Positions 1-12,274 of a stretch of 64,000 nt of DNA are shown piece by piece. The stretch's first letter is position 1. Each line of letters opens with the position of its first letter. This DNA comes from Karstenula rhodostoma CBS 690.94 (lineage: Eukaryota; Ascomycota; Dothideomycetes; Pleosporales; Didymosphaeriaceae): the NCBI GenBank assembly GCA_010093485.1, contig MU001498.1, positions 1,255,126 to 1,319,125 of the forward strand, in the 5' to 3' direction. Below the pieces are notes generated by a model. It had not been told where the DNA came from and did no database searches. It worked only from the letters and a program-made list of their open reading frames with translations. The position numbers and the translations under genes were made by a program.

Positions 1-886
1 AAAGAGAGGTTATTTACTAGTAATAAGTAACTTATAGTATTATATATAAAGACTAATTTTTATAGAAAGAAATCTATACTATATTCTACTCTATTAAAAT
101 AGCTAAGAATAATAAGTAACTAATTCTTAGTAATAAATATAATATAGTATATACTAGTAGTAAATCTATTAGTAATCTAGATATATCTAACTATATATAT
201 TATAAAATCTAATATATTATTTAGTAAGTTAACCTTTATTAGTATAATAATTAACTTAGTATATAAATACTATAAGTTATAGCTATAGACTATATAATTA
301 TAGAGTTTATTAGTAAGTTTCTTATATATATATATACGCGTAGTATTACTAATCTAGGGTAGAATTACCTCTATAGTAGTTACCTAGAAATAGGAACTTT
401 ACTAGTAAATAGTAAGAGCTAATTATAATAGTTTTTAAAAGTTAAAAGGAACTAGACTTTATAGTAAAAGTAATTATAATTAAGTTAGAGTAATCTATAT
501 AGTTAATAAATATAAAGTAAATAATAATAGCTTTATAGGATATATAAAAAAGTAGTAGGTAATATTAATAATAATAATAGATAGATAATATTAATAGTAA
601 TAATAAATAGGTAATATTAATAGTAATAATAGGTAGGTAGTATTAATAGTAATAGTAATAGTAATAAAATAAGTTATAAGCTATAAGCTATAGATAAAAG
701 TTAAGAATATTAATAAGTATAGATAAAAAGAGTTAGTATTAAATAACTATTAGTTAGTATTATACTAATAATAAAAAAAGTATAAAAATATATAAAATAA
801 GTATTAAAAAAGAATAAAAAGTTCTTTTCTATTATAAGTATATTATATAGTCCTATAGACCTAGATTAGAATCTAGACTAGTATAA
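1..886 (-). mobile_element. N-family retroposon, copy N1 (runs off left edge)
   Basis: This is a minus-strand copy of the 1.2-kb poly(A)-tailed N family. Its fixed 5' end, a short hairpin built on CCTAGATT, lies near 870-886. The 3' part and A tail would lie left of the window. The family's internal simple repeats, an ATTACT-type stretch near 560-665 and TTATAGC units near 672-690, are visible. No open reading frame is recognisable. Base composition shows heavy RIP. Confidence 0.85.
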
Positions 887-1587
887 TTTTCTTACTAAAT
901 TTATTATATATACTTTAGTTTCTTTTAGAAAGAATACTTATTATTATTATACTTATAGGATCTACTAGCTTCTTTTAAATTTTATTCTATTAGTTAATAT
1001 TCTATAGTATACTTTTATTTCTAGTATATTAAATAATAGTATAAGTAATATTAGTACTATTCTAGAATATTATAATATTCCTTTTAATCCTTATATCTAT
1101 ATATATAGTATAACCCTATAGTATAATTCTTTTTTAATAACTTTTTATATTTTAATTTATTAAGTATCTTTACTATAATATCCTTCTCTATTCTATAGTA
1201 TTTATAATTAGTAAAGTTATAGTATTACTATTTAATTATTAAGTAGTTATTATTTATTTAGATTTACTATACTAGTACTATAACTTATCCTTATTAAAGT
1301 TTTATCTATATATAGGTTTAGTATATATTAATATTAGTAATTTTAATTTTATATATATAGTCTAGTATATAATAGTCTTCTTTATTATATATCTAGTACT
1401 AGTTTTATAGAATTTATTTTATAATATTTTTTTTATTAGTTATTTCCTAAACTTTTATTAGTAGTTTAGAGATTTTAAGTTTATTATTTATAGTATCCTT
1501 CTATAGTAGTATAGGGGTCCTAGGCTATAATATTACTATAGCTACTCTTATTATTTAGACTTATTTACTCTAGAACTTTCTAGAAAA

Positions 1588-1629
1588 ATATTTAGTTTTA
1601 AAGTATCCCTTTTCTTTATAGTTTAGATA
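1588..1629 (-). other. mutated CCHC zinc knuckle of gag relic
   Basis: The minus-strand frame reads YLNYKEKGYFKTKY, which has the exact spacing of a C-x2-C-x4-H-x4-C retroviral knuckle. All four zinc ligands are tyrosine. TGC/TGT-to-TAC/TAT and CAC-to-TAC are single RIP-type changes, so the motif is recognisable although it can no longer bind zinc. Confidence 0.75.
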
Positions 1630-1783
1630 AGTTCTATACTTAAAGTATTATTATTAAATATTATTCTATTTTTTTTATTATAAGATTTATTTTTTTCTTT
1701 TATAGACTTTATCTCCTATAATTATATCTTTATTATAATTCTTTTACTTATAATATAATTTCTATATATTAGCTCTCTAGCTA

Positions 1784-2070
1784 TATTATATATAATTACT
1801 ATAAGGACGGGTAAATTAATAAAGCTAGGGGGATAAAAAGGCACGTTATACTTTACTAATATATAAATAAAGTAGGACTAAAAAAGTAGCTAAGGCTTAT
1901 CTAGTATCTATATATAGATTAACTAAAACGGATATAATACTAAACTATCTAAAATAGAACTAGTATAAGGCTAATTAAAATAGATTTAGTATATATCTAT
2001 TAATATATAAGAAATCTAATTATAGAGAGTTAATAAAGTATTAAAAAAAATAGTTCTTATTAAGACTAGA
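1784..2070 (-). mobile_element. E-family short retroposon, copy E1 (near full length)
   Basis: E1 is one of the longest copies of the short E family. Its 3' end is the TATTATATATAATTACTATA side of the subfamily that ends GTGATTATATATAATA. The 5' end reaches the block also present in E8 (TTCTTATTAAGACTAGA). The conserved core, a G-run with TAAAAAGGCACGTTATAC, is at about 1828-1850. It lies inside the gag relic. The target duplication is not clear in the AT-rich flanks. Confidence 0.8.
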
Positions 2071-2131
2071 AGAAAAATATATATAGATAGGTATTATTAT
2101 CTATATTATTTTCTTCTATTTTATACTCTAT

Positions 2132-2272
2132 ATTATAGAGATTTACTATAAGATAGGGTAACTTAATAAAGTAGGGGGGATAAAAAGGTATATTATACTT
2201 TACTAATATATAAATAAAGGGGGACTAAAAAAGTAGTTAAGGCTTATTTAGTATCTATATATAGGCTAACTA
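2132..2272 (-). mobile_element. E-family copy E2, 5'-truncated, 12-bp target duplication
   Basis: E2 keeps the constant 3' end (minus-strand sense) and breaks off at the 5' side after the TATATATAGGCTAAC block. It is bracketed by a 12-bp direct repeat, TTTATACTCTAT, at 2120-2131 and 2273-2284. Constant 3' end, 5' truncation and a target duplication of this length indicate target-primed reverse transcription. Confidence 0.85.
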
Positions 2273-4100
2273 TTTATACTCTATTAGTTATTAATAGTAT
2301 ACGAGAAAAGAATATAATTATAATATCTATTTTTAGTATACTATAAATTCTTTTTAATAATATAGTATAATATTTATAGTTCTAAACTTACTAATATATT
2401 ATCTATACTTTAGAATTAACCTAATTAATAATAAACTAATATAGGTAGTAATATACCTATTCCCTACTATCTATTTAAGGATAATAATAATAACTAATAT
2501 CTATAAAATAACTAAGGAATATAGTAAGGATATTTAAATAATAATAGTAATAATAGGTAATAGTTATAATATTTAGAAAGTTAAGAGCTAGCTAAAATCT
2601 AAAGTATATATAAGTATAAAGAAAGTATTTAAACTATATAAACTAGACTAGATAGTAATAAAATACTTAATAACTACTAGCTCTATATATATATTATAGT
2701 AATAGGAGTTATAAGGTATATAGAATTACTATAATAATAAAAAGGAGACTAAAGAGAATAAAAAGTTTATAATAAAAGTAATAAGTAATAAGATAAGTAT
2801 TTACTAGATATAAAAGATTCTATATAGTATAGTAATATAAATATAGATATAGATAATAGTAATAGTAATAGTAATAATAAAGGAGTTCTAAGTCCTATTC
2901 TAAATTTTAAGTATAAAGCCTATAGAATAATATATAAAAGATAAAAGGTAAAGAATAAAAAATAAAAAATAGGAATAATAGCTATATAGAATTAGTATTT
3001 AATAATAGTAATAGAAGTATATAGTATTTAATTATAAAATACTAAGTATAAAAGCTTAGTATCGCGTTAATAGTAAAATAAAATAATAAGGATTATAATA
3101 TAAAATTAACTAGTATCTAGCTATAATTAGTAGCTTTTAATAGATCTTAATAACTAGTTCTAGGGAAAGATAGTAATTAAATAAACTTAACTTAGTAAAG
3201 TAAGAATTCTAAATAAATAAATAAAGAAATAACTAATTAATACTGGCCCTTTCTAATTATATACTAGTTTATCTACCTTTTTCTTTTTTTAGTTATTACT
3301 TATATAGTTTATTATTTACTTATATAGTTAATTTAATTAGATTTTCTAAGAAGTTAGGTTTATTATAATAGATTAGTTTATTTTTAACTATTTTCTTTAG
3401 TCTATTATAGTATACTATCTAGAGTAAAATATTATTCTAATTAATCTTTATTTATAGTTATCTAAATATAGCTAAGTATTTACTAGTAGATCTAGTTTAT
3501 TTAAAGTATTAAATAAGGTACTTTATTTATTATTCCTTATCTTCCTTTTAAATATAATCTAAATCTACTTTTTAAAACCTTTTTAGAAGTTAAAAACCTT
3601 TTTTATTTTAATTTTTTATTTCTTTAGAGTTTCTTTATATTTAAGGTAATTCTTAATTAAGGGTTATAGTTATTTTATAGCTTTCCCTTTTATATATATC
3701 CTAGTAGCTAGAATTTTAACTTAGTTATTTCTAAATATATAACTATTATACTAATAATATAATTCTATATTTATTAGAAAGGTTTTAATTATAGTTTTAT
3801 CTCTATTAAAGAGCTCTAGAACTTTAAAGTTAATTTTTAATACTTATATTACTAGTACTATCTTTCTATTTATAAGTTTTACTAATTACTCCCTAAGTTA
3901 TTAGATTTTATTAGTCTAAGTAGCTAGTACTATAGCTAGGTTTATTATAAAACTAAAAGCTAAGCTTTTAATTATTATTTTAGATATTACTAAGGTAGAT
4001 AGTATTACTATATTAATTTAAACTATTAGGTAGTTAAAGTATTATAAGGGGTTTCCTATATACCTAACTAAGGTCTATACCTTAAAGATTATTTAAGAAA

Positions 4101-4669
4101 TAAAATATAATAAAGTGTATATAAAAAGGTAAATAAATATTCTATATTATAATAATATATAATATAATAATATTAAGAGAAAACTAAGTATTTATATATA
4201 TATAAAATACTTTAATTTAACTATAAAAGTAAACTACTTCTAAATAATAACTTAAATTAACTATAAAGAATAGAAATTATATAGAAATTTTCTTAGATTA
4301 TATACTAGTTATTCTAATTCTTACTATTCTAGAATCCCTTAGTCTACTTCTATAGATTCTATTTTTTTAGTAGAAATATCTACTCTACTCTTACTAAAAT
4401 CTAGTATTCCTAGAATTTTATACTTTTAGTAGAATTATAGTTATATAACTTATAATATAAGCTACTCTATAGACTTATATATAAATACTTATTAGTTTTA
4501 TTTTTATTACTAATATTTTATATATAATTTCTTTTTTTCTTTTAGTCTAGTTCTACTATAATTATAATAAAATAGAAATAGTTTTAAGTAAATAGAAATT
4601 AGAGTAGGTATTAGTCTAGATATTAGTATATATATTAGTCTAGGTATTAGTTTAAATATTAGTCTAGTT
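4101..4669. other. AT-rich stretch, nothing recognised
   Basis: No motif, repeat shared with the rest of the window, or plausible coding frame was found. A loose run of TATTAGTCTAG-type repeats is visible at about 4600-4690, just before the inverted-repeat arm. Confidence 0.5.
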
Positions 4670-5892
4670 ATTACTCTAAGTATTAAATACTAGATATACT
4701 AATAAAGTATTATTAAATAGCTTATTATAGATATTATAGTATATATTTAAAGAAAAAGAAATATATTAATATAGATAGTATATTAATTAATTCTTAAAAG
4801 TTCTTAAATTTAGAAGTATAGTATATTTAAATTATCTACTTTAAATATATTATATACTTTAAATATATATTTTAAATAAATAATATATTATAAAATATCT
4901 ATTTTTTATAAGTTATAGAAATATAGATATTTATAAATAAAACGTTTATATTAAGCTAAATAATATAGTTTTTAAAGTAATTTTTTAATATAAATAAACT
5001 TCTAGGTATATTATACTATAAAAGTATTAAATATAATAGAATATACTATAAATATATATAGTTTTAAGTAAGTATAGGTTAAAAATAATTAAGGATAGTT
5101 AAGAGAATTAAACTATTAAATAAGTAAGTAATAAAAGGTACTATAATTTTTCTTTCTAATATAGTTATTAGGCTAATACTAATATAGTATTTTAGTAAAA
5201 ACCTAATATTAAATTTATTATTTTCTATAGAGATAATCCTTAGTAGAACTCTATATTTTAATACTTTATAACTTTTTACCTAATTACCTAATTATAATAA
5301 TTTCTAGACTAAACTACTTATAGTTAGTAGTATAATCTAATAGTAATTTATAATTTTTTTTTTCTAAGTAGTTAACGTTTTTTAATATACTTAGAAATTT
5401 TAAAAAAATCTAGAAAGTTTAAATCTTAAATATCTCTAGTATTATATAAGCTAGAACTATAATCTTTACACTATTAAATAGGGCTTAAAGAGTAGATATA
5501 TTTAGACTTTTAAAGTACTTAAATATCTAAACTTCTTATTTAGGTAATTAAATTTTAGTATTTATTACTATAAAACTAGAAATAGCTATAACTTAATTAT
5601 TATAAAAGCTAGAAATATATTTTTAGCTCTATTTAAGGAAATAAGTTTATTTAGTAAATCTAATATTTTAGATATCCTAATTAGGCCTAGTATAGATTTT
5701 CCTAGTCTAGATTAATATTATTATATCACGTTTTAAGAGCTAATTAAAACACTTAAATAGCTTTTTTTTAGCTAATAAGAAGGCTTAAAAAAAGTATTCT
5801 AATTAGATAATATATAGACCTAAGGTTTAGCTAGCTATATAGATACTCTACTATAATAGTTTACTTTTTTACTTTATTTATTATAAATAATA
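4670..5892 (+). repeat. left arm of a 1.2-kb inverted repeat
   Basis: The reverse complement of this segment is found at 8176-9430. The two arms match over nearly their whole length, apart from RIP-type differences and a small insertion near 9230-9250 in the right arm. Landmarks are the AAACGTTTATATTAAGC block (4941-4957) and the TATCACGTTTTAAGAGCTAA block near 5724. Both strands carry long frames in which only TAG/TAA interrupt, so coding sense cannot be settled. The arms flank module F and could be terminal inverted repeats of a larger element or two copies of one element in opposite orientation. Confidence 0.75.
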
Positions 5893-6462
5893 AGGAGTTT
5901 TAGTAACTATTAAATAACTAGATAGACTAGCTATAATATATAAATATATAGCTAGTACTTAGAACTAATATTTAATTTATTTTAAATTTTAGTCTTATCC
6001 TTATCTTTACTACTAATAGGGTATAAAGGCTTAATCTTTTTATATAGTATTATACTAGTAAACTTATAAAGATTATTTATAGATAGAATTAATTAAAGAG
6101 AGTTAATAGTTTATAGTATTAAAATAAAAAAAAGAAAGAATAAAAAAGTAGAAATTATAGTACTTATATAAATTATATAATAGGTTTACTTAGTATATAT
6201 ATATAATATAAATAAAAATAAACTAGAAAAAAGTAAAAGTAAAAAATAATAAATTAGAAAAAAAACTCTATATTTATAAAAACTTAATATATTTAAGCTA
6301 TCTTAAATATATATAGAGTATTAGATAGTATTAGTCTATATAATAAAAAAAGTAATAAAATATTTCTATATTTAGATAAAATATATTTACCTTTATTTTA
6401 GTAAGTAAGTTATAAAGGCGCCTTAGTATTTATAGTAAAAATAAAAAATTAATATATTCTAA

Positions 6463-6645
6463 TACGCTAAGTCTAATTTAACTAGTTTAGTACTATACCT
6501 TTTTTAATTAGCCTATATATAGATACTAGATAAGCCTTAGTTACTTTTTTAGTCCCCCTTTATTTATATATTAGTAAAGTATAATATACCTTTTTATCCC
6601 CCTTACTTTATTAATTAACCTACCCTTATAGTGATTATATATAAT
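6463..6645 (+). mobile_element. E-family copy E3, 11-bp target duplication
   Basis: E3 belongs to the subfamily ending GTGATTATATATAATA and is 5'-truncated at the CGCTAAG block. The 11-bp repeat ATATATTCTAA flanks it at 6452-6462 and 6646-6656. The related 190-bp repeat units at 47600-47620 show the uninterrupted site, confirming that E3 inserted into module F. Confidence 0.9.
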
Positions 6646-7575
6646 ATATATTCTAACTTTATAAAACTTTAATATATTTAAGTTATTTTAAATATATATA
6701 GGGTATTAAGTAGTATTAGTCTTTATAGTAAAAAAAGTAATAAAATATATTTACTTTTAAATAAAGTATATTTACTTTTACTTAAATAAGTAATAATATT
6801 TTAATATTTATAGTATAAGTACTTAATAGATAGGTATATAATAATAGGGTTTAATTATATAAAATCTATTTATAATATTTATTAATAACTTTTTTATTTA
6901 CTTTTACTACTTTTCTTTTATATTTTATATTATAGGACTATATAGTTACTTATTTTATACCTAATACCTATCTATTATTTTATACCTAATATTTATCTAA
7001 TACCTCTATTATAGTAGACCTACCTAATATTAAGTAGTATAAAGGTACTAGAGAGTATTCTTTAAATAAAAATATATAAAAAAATATAGCTATTTAAAAA
7101 AAAAACCTAGTAAAAAGCTTATTATAAAGTATAGTAAAATAGTAAATAATATATATTACTTTAAGTTCTAGAAGAATATCTTTCTACTAGCTATATAGCT
7201 AATTATTAATTAGTTACTAATAAAAGATTAGTCTAATATACTAAAGTAGTTATATATCTAATTAAATAATATATATAATATAATATAGTAAGTTAAAGAA
7301 ATATTAGATAGTATTAGATACTAATATATTTAATAGTTTTAATACTAAAACTATTTAGTACTATAAGATAATAGCCTATACTTACTAAAATATTAGTAAA
7401 ATTAAGGCTAAGTAATTTATAGAAAAGTAAATTTAGTATTTTAATATTTTTAGTTTTCTTACTCTAACTCTAATAATACTAATATCTATCTAACTACCTA
7501 ATACCTTAACTAATACTAGAGCTTTATTATTAAAGACTTTAAACTAGTAATTACTTAACTTATCTACTATTCTTA

Positions 7576-7597
7576 AAAAAAAAAAAAAAAAAAAAAT
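7576..7597 (+). repeat. poly(A) run inside module F
   Basis: This is an uninterrupted A homopolymer of about 22 bases. At the matching place in F copy 2 (about 49025-49045) the sequence is mixed, so the run is specific to this copy. It could be homopolymer expansion or the remnant tail of a lost insertion. Confidence 0.7.
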
Positions 7598-8035
7598 TAA
7601 AGTAAATTAAAAGGCCTTTAGGTAAGAAGTTTTTAATATTAAAATTAGTATTAAGAATATAACTATACTTAATACTTAAATTATTATAAGGAATAAAACT
7701 ATTAAATACTTTAAAACTCTATACTAGAAGTAGAACTATCTTTATTAGAATTTTAAAACCTTTCTTAATAATCTATAGAATAAAAATCTCCTATTTATAA
7801 GTATATAAATATTCTAAAACTAATATTTTACTAATATCTATTAGATATAGATTAAGTAAATACTAGCTAGATTAGATATATAAGTTTAGAATCTAATTTT
7901 AATAAAAAGAATATTAGCTTAAAATAATATAAAGATAAGTTTCTATTTAAACTATAGTATTCTTAACTAATTTAATATAATACTATATACTATATAAAGT
8001 AACCTTATTAGCTATATAATATCTCTCTATATATA

Positions 8036-8142
8036 TATTATAAAAATTTACTATAAAATAGGGTAACTTAATAAGGTAGGGGGGATAAAAAGGCGCGTTA
8101 TACTTTACTAATATATAAATAAAGGGGGACTAAAAAAGCGGG
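8036..8142 (-). mobile_element. E-family copy E4, strongly 5'-truncated
   Basis: Only about 107 bp of the 3' part of the E family remain, up to the GGGGGACTAAAAAAGCGG block. The short repeat TCTATATATA flanks it at about 8026-8035 and 8143-8152. It keeps a CGCG pair, and lies between module F and the right inverted-repeat arm. Confidence 0.8.
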
Positions 8143-8175
8143 TCTATATATAAGACTTTAAAAATTACTTATCTA

Positions 8176-9430
8176 CTATTTATTATTTATAATAAAGAAA
8201 GTAAGAAAGTAAACTATTATAGTAGAGCTTCTATATAGCTAGCTAAACCTTAGGTTTATATATTATCTAATTAGAATACTTTTTTTAAGCCTTCTTATTA
8301 GCTAAAAAAAAGCTATTTAAGTATTTTAATTAGCTCTTAAAACGCGATATAATAATATTAATCCAGGCTAGGAAACTCTAAACTAGGCCTATTTAGGAAA
8401 TCTATAATATTAAAATTACTAAGTAAACTTTTCTCTTTAAATAGAACTTAAAATTCTATTTATAGCTTTTATAATAATTAAGTTATAGCTATTTCTAGTT
8501 TTATAGTAATAAACACCAAGATTTAATTACCTAAATAGGAAGTTTAAATATTTAAGTATTTTAAAATTCTAAATATATCTACTTTTTAAGCCCTATTTAA
8601 TAGTATAAAATTTATAGTTCTAGCTTATATAATTATAGAGAGATTTAAGATTTAAATTTTCTAGATTCTTTTAAAATCTTTAAGTATATTTAAAAATATT
8701 AACTACTTAGAAAAAAAAATATTATAAATTACTATTAGATTATACTATTAACTATAAGTAGTTTAGTTTAGAGACTATTATAATTAGGTAATTAGGTAAA
8801 AAGTTATAAAGTATTAAAATATAGAGTTCTACTAAGGATTATCTCTATAGAAAATAATAAATTTAATATTAGGTTTTTACTAAAATACTATATTAGTACT
8901 AATCTAACTTCTATATTAAAAAGAAAAATTATAGTACCTTTTATTATTTACTTATTTAATAGTGTAATTCTCTTAACTATCTTTAAATATTTTTAACCTA
9001 TACTTCTTTAAAACTATATTTATTTATAGTATATTCTATTATATTTAATACTTTTATAGTATAGTATACCTAGGACTTTATTTATATTTAAAAATTACTT
9101 TAAAAACTATATTATTTAGCTTAATATAAACGTTTTATTTATAAATATCTAGATTTCTATAACTTAAAAAAAAATAGATATTTTCTAATATACTATTTAT
9201 CTAAAATATATATTTAAAGTATATAATATAATTAGAATATAGAGTTAACTTATTTATATTATTAAAGTAGTTAATTTAAATATACTATATTTCTAAATTT
9301 AAAACCTTTTTTTAATTTATTTATATACTATCCTTATTACTATATCCCTTCTTTATATAAATATATAGTATAATTCCTATATTATATTACTTAATTATAT
9401 TTTATTAGTATAGTTATAGTCTAATATCTA
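8176..9430 (-). repeat. right arm of the 1.2-kb inverted repeat
   Basis: This is the reverse complement of 4670-5892. Matching blocks include the AACGTTTTATTTATAAATAT stretch near 9130 and the ATTAGGTAATTAGG block near 8782. Differences are mainly C/T and G/A, as expected if RIP acted separately on two duplicated arms. One rare un-mutated CACCA is kept near 8514-8518. Confidence 0.75.
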
Positions 9431-9861
9431 GACTTATACCTAGACTAATATACTAGAAAATATATAGTATCTATACTATTATATAATTTTATATTTAAAT
9501 AAGTCTTTATTACTTATTTATATATAAAATAAGCTAGTTTATATTAAAATAAATATAATTTATATATATACTACTCTATAGAATACTAATATATATACCT
9601 AACTTACCTACTTTTAAGTTTAATAATAAGTTTATAAATACTAATTTAAAACCCTTTTTATAAATATTATTAATTAGTAATATTTAATATAATTTAAGGT
9701 TAATAACGTATTTATACTATATTAAATTTAATATATCTATTTTAATTAAAATAAAAACCTTTCTTAATATTAAATAAATAAGAAGTAATTTAGTTATTAA
9801 AAATATAAAGTTCGTTATAAATATAATAATAGAGTTTTATATAAATTAGTAAGGTATTTTA
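9431..9861. other. AT-rich stretch, nothing recognised
   Basis: No shared repeat or motif was found between the inverted-repeat arm and the N2 fragment. It has the same RIP composition as its surroundings. Confidence 0.45.
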
Positions 9862-10140
9862 ACTTCTCTATAATTATATATTAGGTATTAGTAAATAAGG
9901 AGTATACTACCCTACTAGTATTATATAGTATTATAATATTATAGTATTATAGTATTACTATATTATATAATATATATAAATAGATTAATACTTAGTTAAT
10001 TAAGTCTAGTACTATAGGTATCCTTCTTTTTCTTTTATTATAAATAGTACTATTCTTTAGAGCTATTTAATAGAACTATATAGTATCTCTAGATATTTCT
10101 TTATTACTAGGTAGTTATAATAGTAACTTTATATTAAAAA
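9862..10140 (+). mobile_element. N-family copy N2, 3' fragment
   Basis: N2 holds only the last ~280 bp of the N family: the ACTTCTCTATAATTATATAT block, the GGAGTATACTACCCTACTAG block, AAGTCTAGTACTATAGG, and the conserved 3' end CTTTATATTAAAAA. A tail follows that is now mostly TA repeats. The 5' truncation point is the same ACTTCTC block where N12 begins. Confidence 0.85.
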
Positions 10141-10159
10141 TATATATATATATATATAT

Positions 10160-11040
10160 ATTTTAAACTTATTTAACTATTATTTATAATAATAATAAGT
10201 ATTAGGATTTTTTTAACTAGTATAAGTATTTATTAGATATCTAGAATTATACTTAGGCTAAGAAAATCTAAGTTAATTTACTAGTTAACTTAGCTAAATA
10301 TACTTAAACTACTATTAAAAAAAATAGTTATACTAAATACTTTTAACTTTATAATAGAGCTATATCCCTAGCTAATTATTATATATAATTTAGTATTACT
10401 AAGTATAAGTAAGATTATTCTAATAATAAAGTATATTATAAATAGAAAATTTATAATATTTACTATTTTTTTAATACTAGTAACTTCTTAAAGAAGATAA
10501 TATATCCCTTTAGAATTAAAAAGTCTTTAACTAAACCTATTAGGTACTATCTAGTATAGATTTTTAAAGAGATCTACTAGAATATACTAACTAATTTTAA
10601 GAAATTTTACTAAACTCTAACTAGTACTATTTAGTTTATTTAGAACTTATTAGTTTATATTCTAGTTATTTTACTATATTTTATAGAAGATATTTATAAG
10701 GCTAAGTTAGAGGCTAAGCTTAAAAAAGTTATAAATAAATATTTCCTAATTTATAAAAGTAATCCCTATACTTATATTATTAAAAATAATAAATATTACT
10801 CTAATATTTATAAGTAGATTATTAAAAAGTTATTTAAGAAGTTAAATATATACTACTATACCTATTACTATTTTAAGATTAAATATAATATTATTTAAAT
10901 AAAGCTAAACTAGTATTAGATATATACTAATATTACTAAAACTAAAAAGGCCTAATTAGCCTTATTTATTACTATTAAACTCTATTTAGGCCTAATAGCC
11001 TAGAGGTAGATTTAATATAATAAAAGTATAATAGATATAT
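10160..11040 (+). pseudogene. module U, copy 1: unidentified coding relic
   Basis: Nearly the same sequence is present at 37560-38460. I do not recognise the protein. More than one plus-strand frame is open except for TAG/TAA, so RIP has hidden the real one; candidate frames are rich in Lys, Gln, Ile and His-like positions, and no catalytic motif is visible. The module ends at TATATAATAGTTT, next to a minus-strand gypsy-2 integrase relic in both copies. Here that junction is split: N3 and complete gypsy-1 copy 1 sit between 11040 and 20460. Confidence 0.5.
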
Positions 11041-11045
11041 ATAAC

Positions 11046-12266
11046 TAGTCTAGATTCTAATTTAGGCCTATAGGACTATATAGTATACTTATAATAGAAG
11101 AGAGCTTTTTATTCTTTTTTAATACTTATTTTATATATTTTTATACTTTTTTAATTATTAGTATAATACTAACTAATAGTTATTTAATACTAACTCTTCT
11201 TACTTATATTTACTAATATTTTTAACTTTTATTTATAGTTTATAGCTTATAGCTTATATTTAGTATATTACCCTATTACTATTACTATTATTTTAATACT
11301 ATTTATCTATTATTACTATTAATATTATCTATTTATTATTACTATTAATATTACTTACTACTTCCTTATATATTCTATAAAACTACTACTATCTATTCTA
11401 TATTTATTAACTATATAAATTACTCTAATTTAATTATAATTACTTTTACTATAAAGTCTAGTTTCTTTTAACCTTTAAAAACTATTATAATTAGCTTTTA
11501 CTACTTATTAGTAAAGTCCCTATTTTTAGTTAACTACTATAGAGGTAATCCTGCCCTAGATTAGTAATATTATATTAGTAATATTATATTAGTAATACTA
11601 TATATATATATAAGAAACTTACTAATAGACTCTATAATTATATAATTTATAGCTATAACTTATAGTATTTATATACTAGATTAATTATATTAATAGAGGT
11701 TAATTTACTAGAGAATATACTTAACTTTATAAAAGTTTATATTATTTAGATTTATACTATATATAGAATTAGTACTATTACTAGTATATATAAGGTTATA
11801 TTTATTACTAATAATTAGTTACTTATTATTAGCTATTTTAATAGAGATATAGTATAGATTTCTTCCTATAAAAGCTAGCCTTTATATATAATACTATAAG
11901 TTATTTACTACTAGTAGATAACCTCTCTTTTATATTCTTTTTTAAATTATAATATTATTAATATATAATATTCTTAATATTTTATAACTACTTTATAATT
12001 ATATATTAGGTATTAGTAAATAAAAAGTATACTATTCTACTAGTATTATATAGTATTATAGTATAGTATTATATATTATAATATTATTTAATATTTATAT
12101 TAGTTAATACTTAGTTAATTAAGTCTAGTACTATAGGTGCCTTTTTTTTTTCTCTTTTATTATAAATAGTACTATCCCTTAGAGCTATTTAATAGATCTA
12201 TATAGGACCTCTAGATATTTCCTTATTACTAGATAGTTATAATAGTAGCTTTATATTAAAAAAAAA
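11046..12266 (+). mobile_element. N-family retroposon, copy N3, full length
   Basis: This complete copy runs from the 5' hairpin (AGTCTAGATTCTAATTTAGG) to the CTTTATATTA-poly(A) end, about 1.22 kb. In order it carries the GGACTATATAGTATAC block, TTATAGC units, ATTACT and ATTATTACTATTAAT minisatellites, and the conserved 3' third. It has no recognisable ORF. It sits at the same target as gypsy-1 copy 1, inside the U / gypsy-2 block. Both flanks are ATATATATA, so the duplication length cannot be measured. Confidence 0.88.
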
Positions 12267-12274
12267 TATATATA

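Larger units (their letters stand above)
886..4100 (-). pseudogene. Ty3/gypsy gag relic (gypsy-2 type)
   Basis: Read on the minus strand from about 4100 downwards, this shows the layout of a fungal Ty3/gypsy Gag. The region 4100-3250 matches the Retrotrans_gag pattern: a KGKAIK block (LRGxAxxW type), a KNYLKYKET block, a KGFKK block, and a leucine/glutamine-rich helical stretch. A CCHC-type nucleocapsid knuckle lies at 1588-1629. The interval 3240-2273 between them is low-complexity, and I cannot assign it confidently to either strand. E elements interrupt the relic at 1784-2070 and 2132-2272. Most stop codons are TAG or TAA where CAG or CAA is expected, so RIP explains the loss of the frame. 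No LTR or pol is attached here. Whether it belongs to the family of the minus-strand integrase relics further right is unproven. Confidence 0.65.
5885..8035 (+). pseudogene. module F, copy 1: unidentified coding relic
   Basis: This region is homologous to 47036-49290, so it is a repeat. I do not recognise the family. One plus-strand frame across about 5890-6480 is interrupted only by TAG/TAA at likely former CAG/CAA codons and is rich in Lys, Gln, Tyr and Ile. Further right, near 7630-7770, a KTIKYFKTLY-type stretch is shared by both copies. A 190-bp repeat unit (tandem in copy 2) begins near 6275 and is interrupted here by E3. A run of about 22 A at 7576-7597 is absent from copy 2. The module lies between the arms of the inverted repeat and its right end meets E4. 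It could be the ORF of an uncharacterised transposon; no catalytic motif supports that. Confidence 0.5.

Noticed and set aside
560..665. Regular TAATAGTAATAATAG repeats as a CRISPR-like array
   Set aside because: Units are microsatellite-like with no distinct spacers, and they recur in every N copy.
1784..2272. E family as a MITE with terminal inverted repeats
   Set aside because: I compared the two ends of E8, E9 and E10 and found no inverted repeat. Variable 5' ends and 11-13-bp duplications fit retroposition better than a cut-and-paste element.
2273..3240. Separate plus-strand gene between E2 and the gag domain
   Set aside because: A plus frame is open apart from TAG/TAA, but it lies between two parts of a minus-strand gag relic and has no motif or second copy.
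7576..7597. Poly(A) run as the tail of an N or LINE insertion
   Set aside because: The conserved N-family 3' end (CTTTATATTA) is not upstream of it and there is no target duplication; the surroundings align with F copy 2.
9905..9960. TATAGTATTATAGTATTA runs as telomeric or centromeric satellite
   Set aside because: They recur only as an internal part of the N-family 3' third and are short, so they are element sequence and not an independent satellite.
10160..11040. Module U as a Starship captain (DUF3435 tyrosine recombinase) or DDE transposase
   Set aside because: No recombinase R-H-R-Y or DDE motif could be read in any frame; the guess rested only on length and composition.
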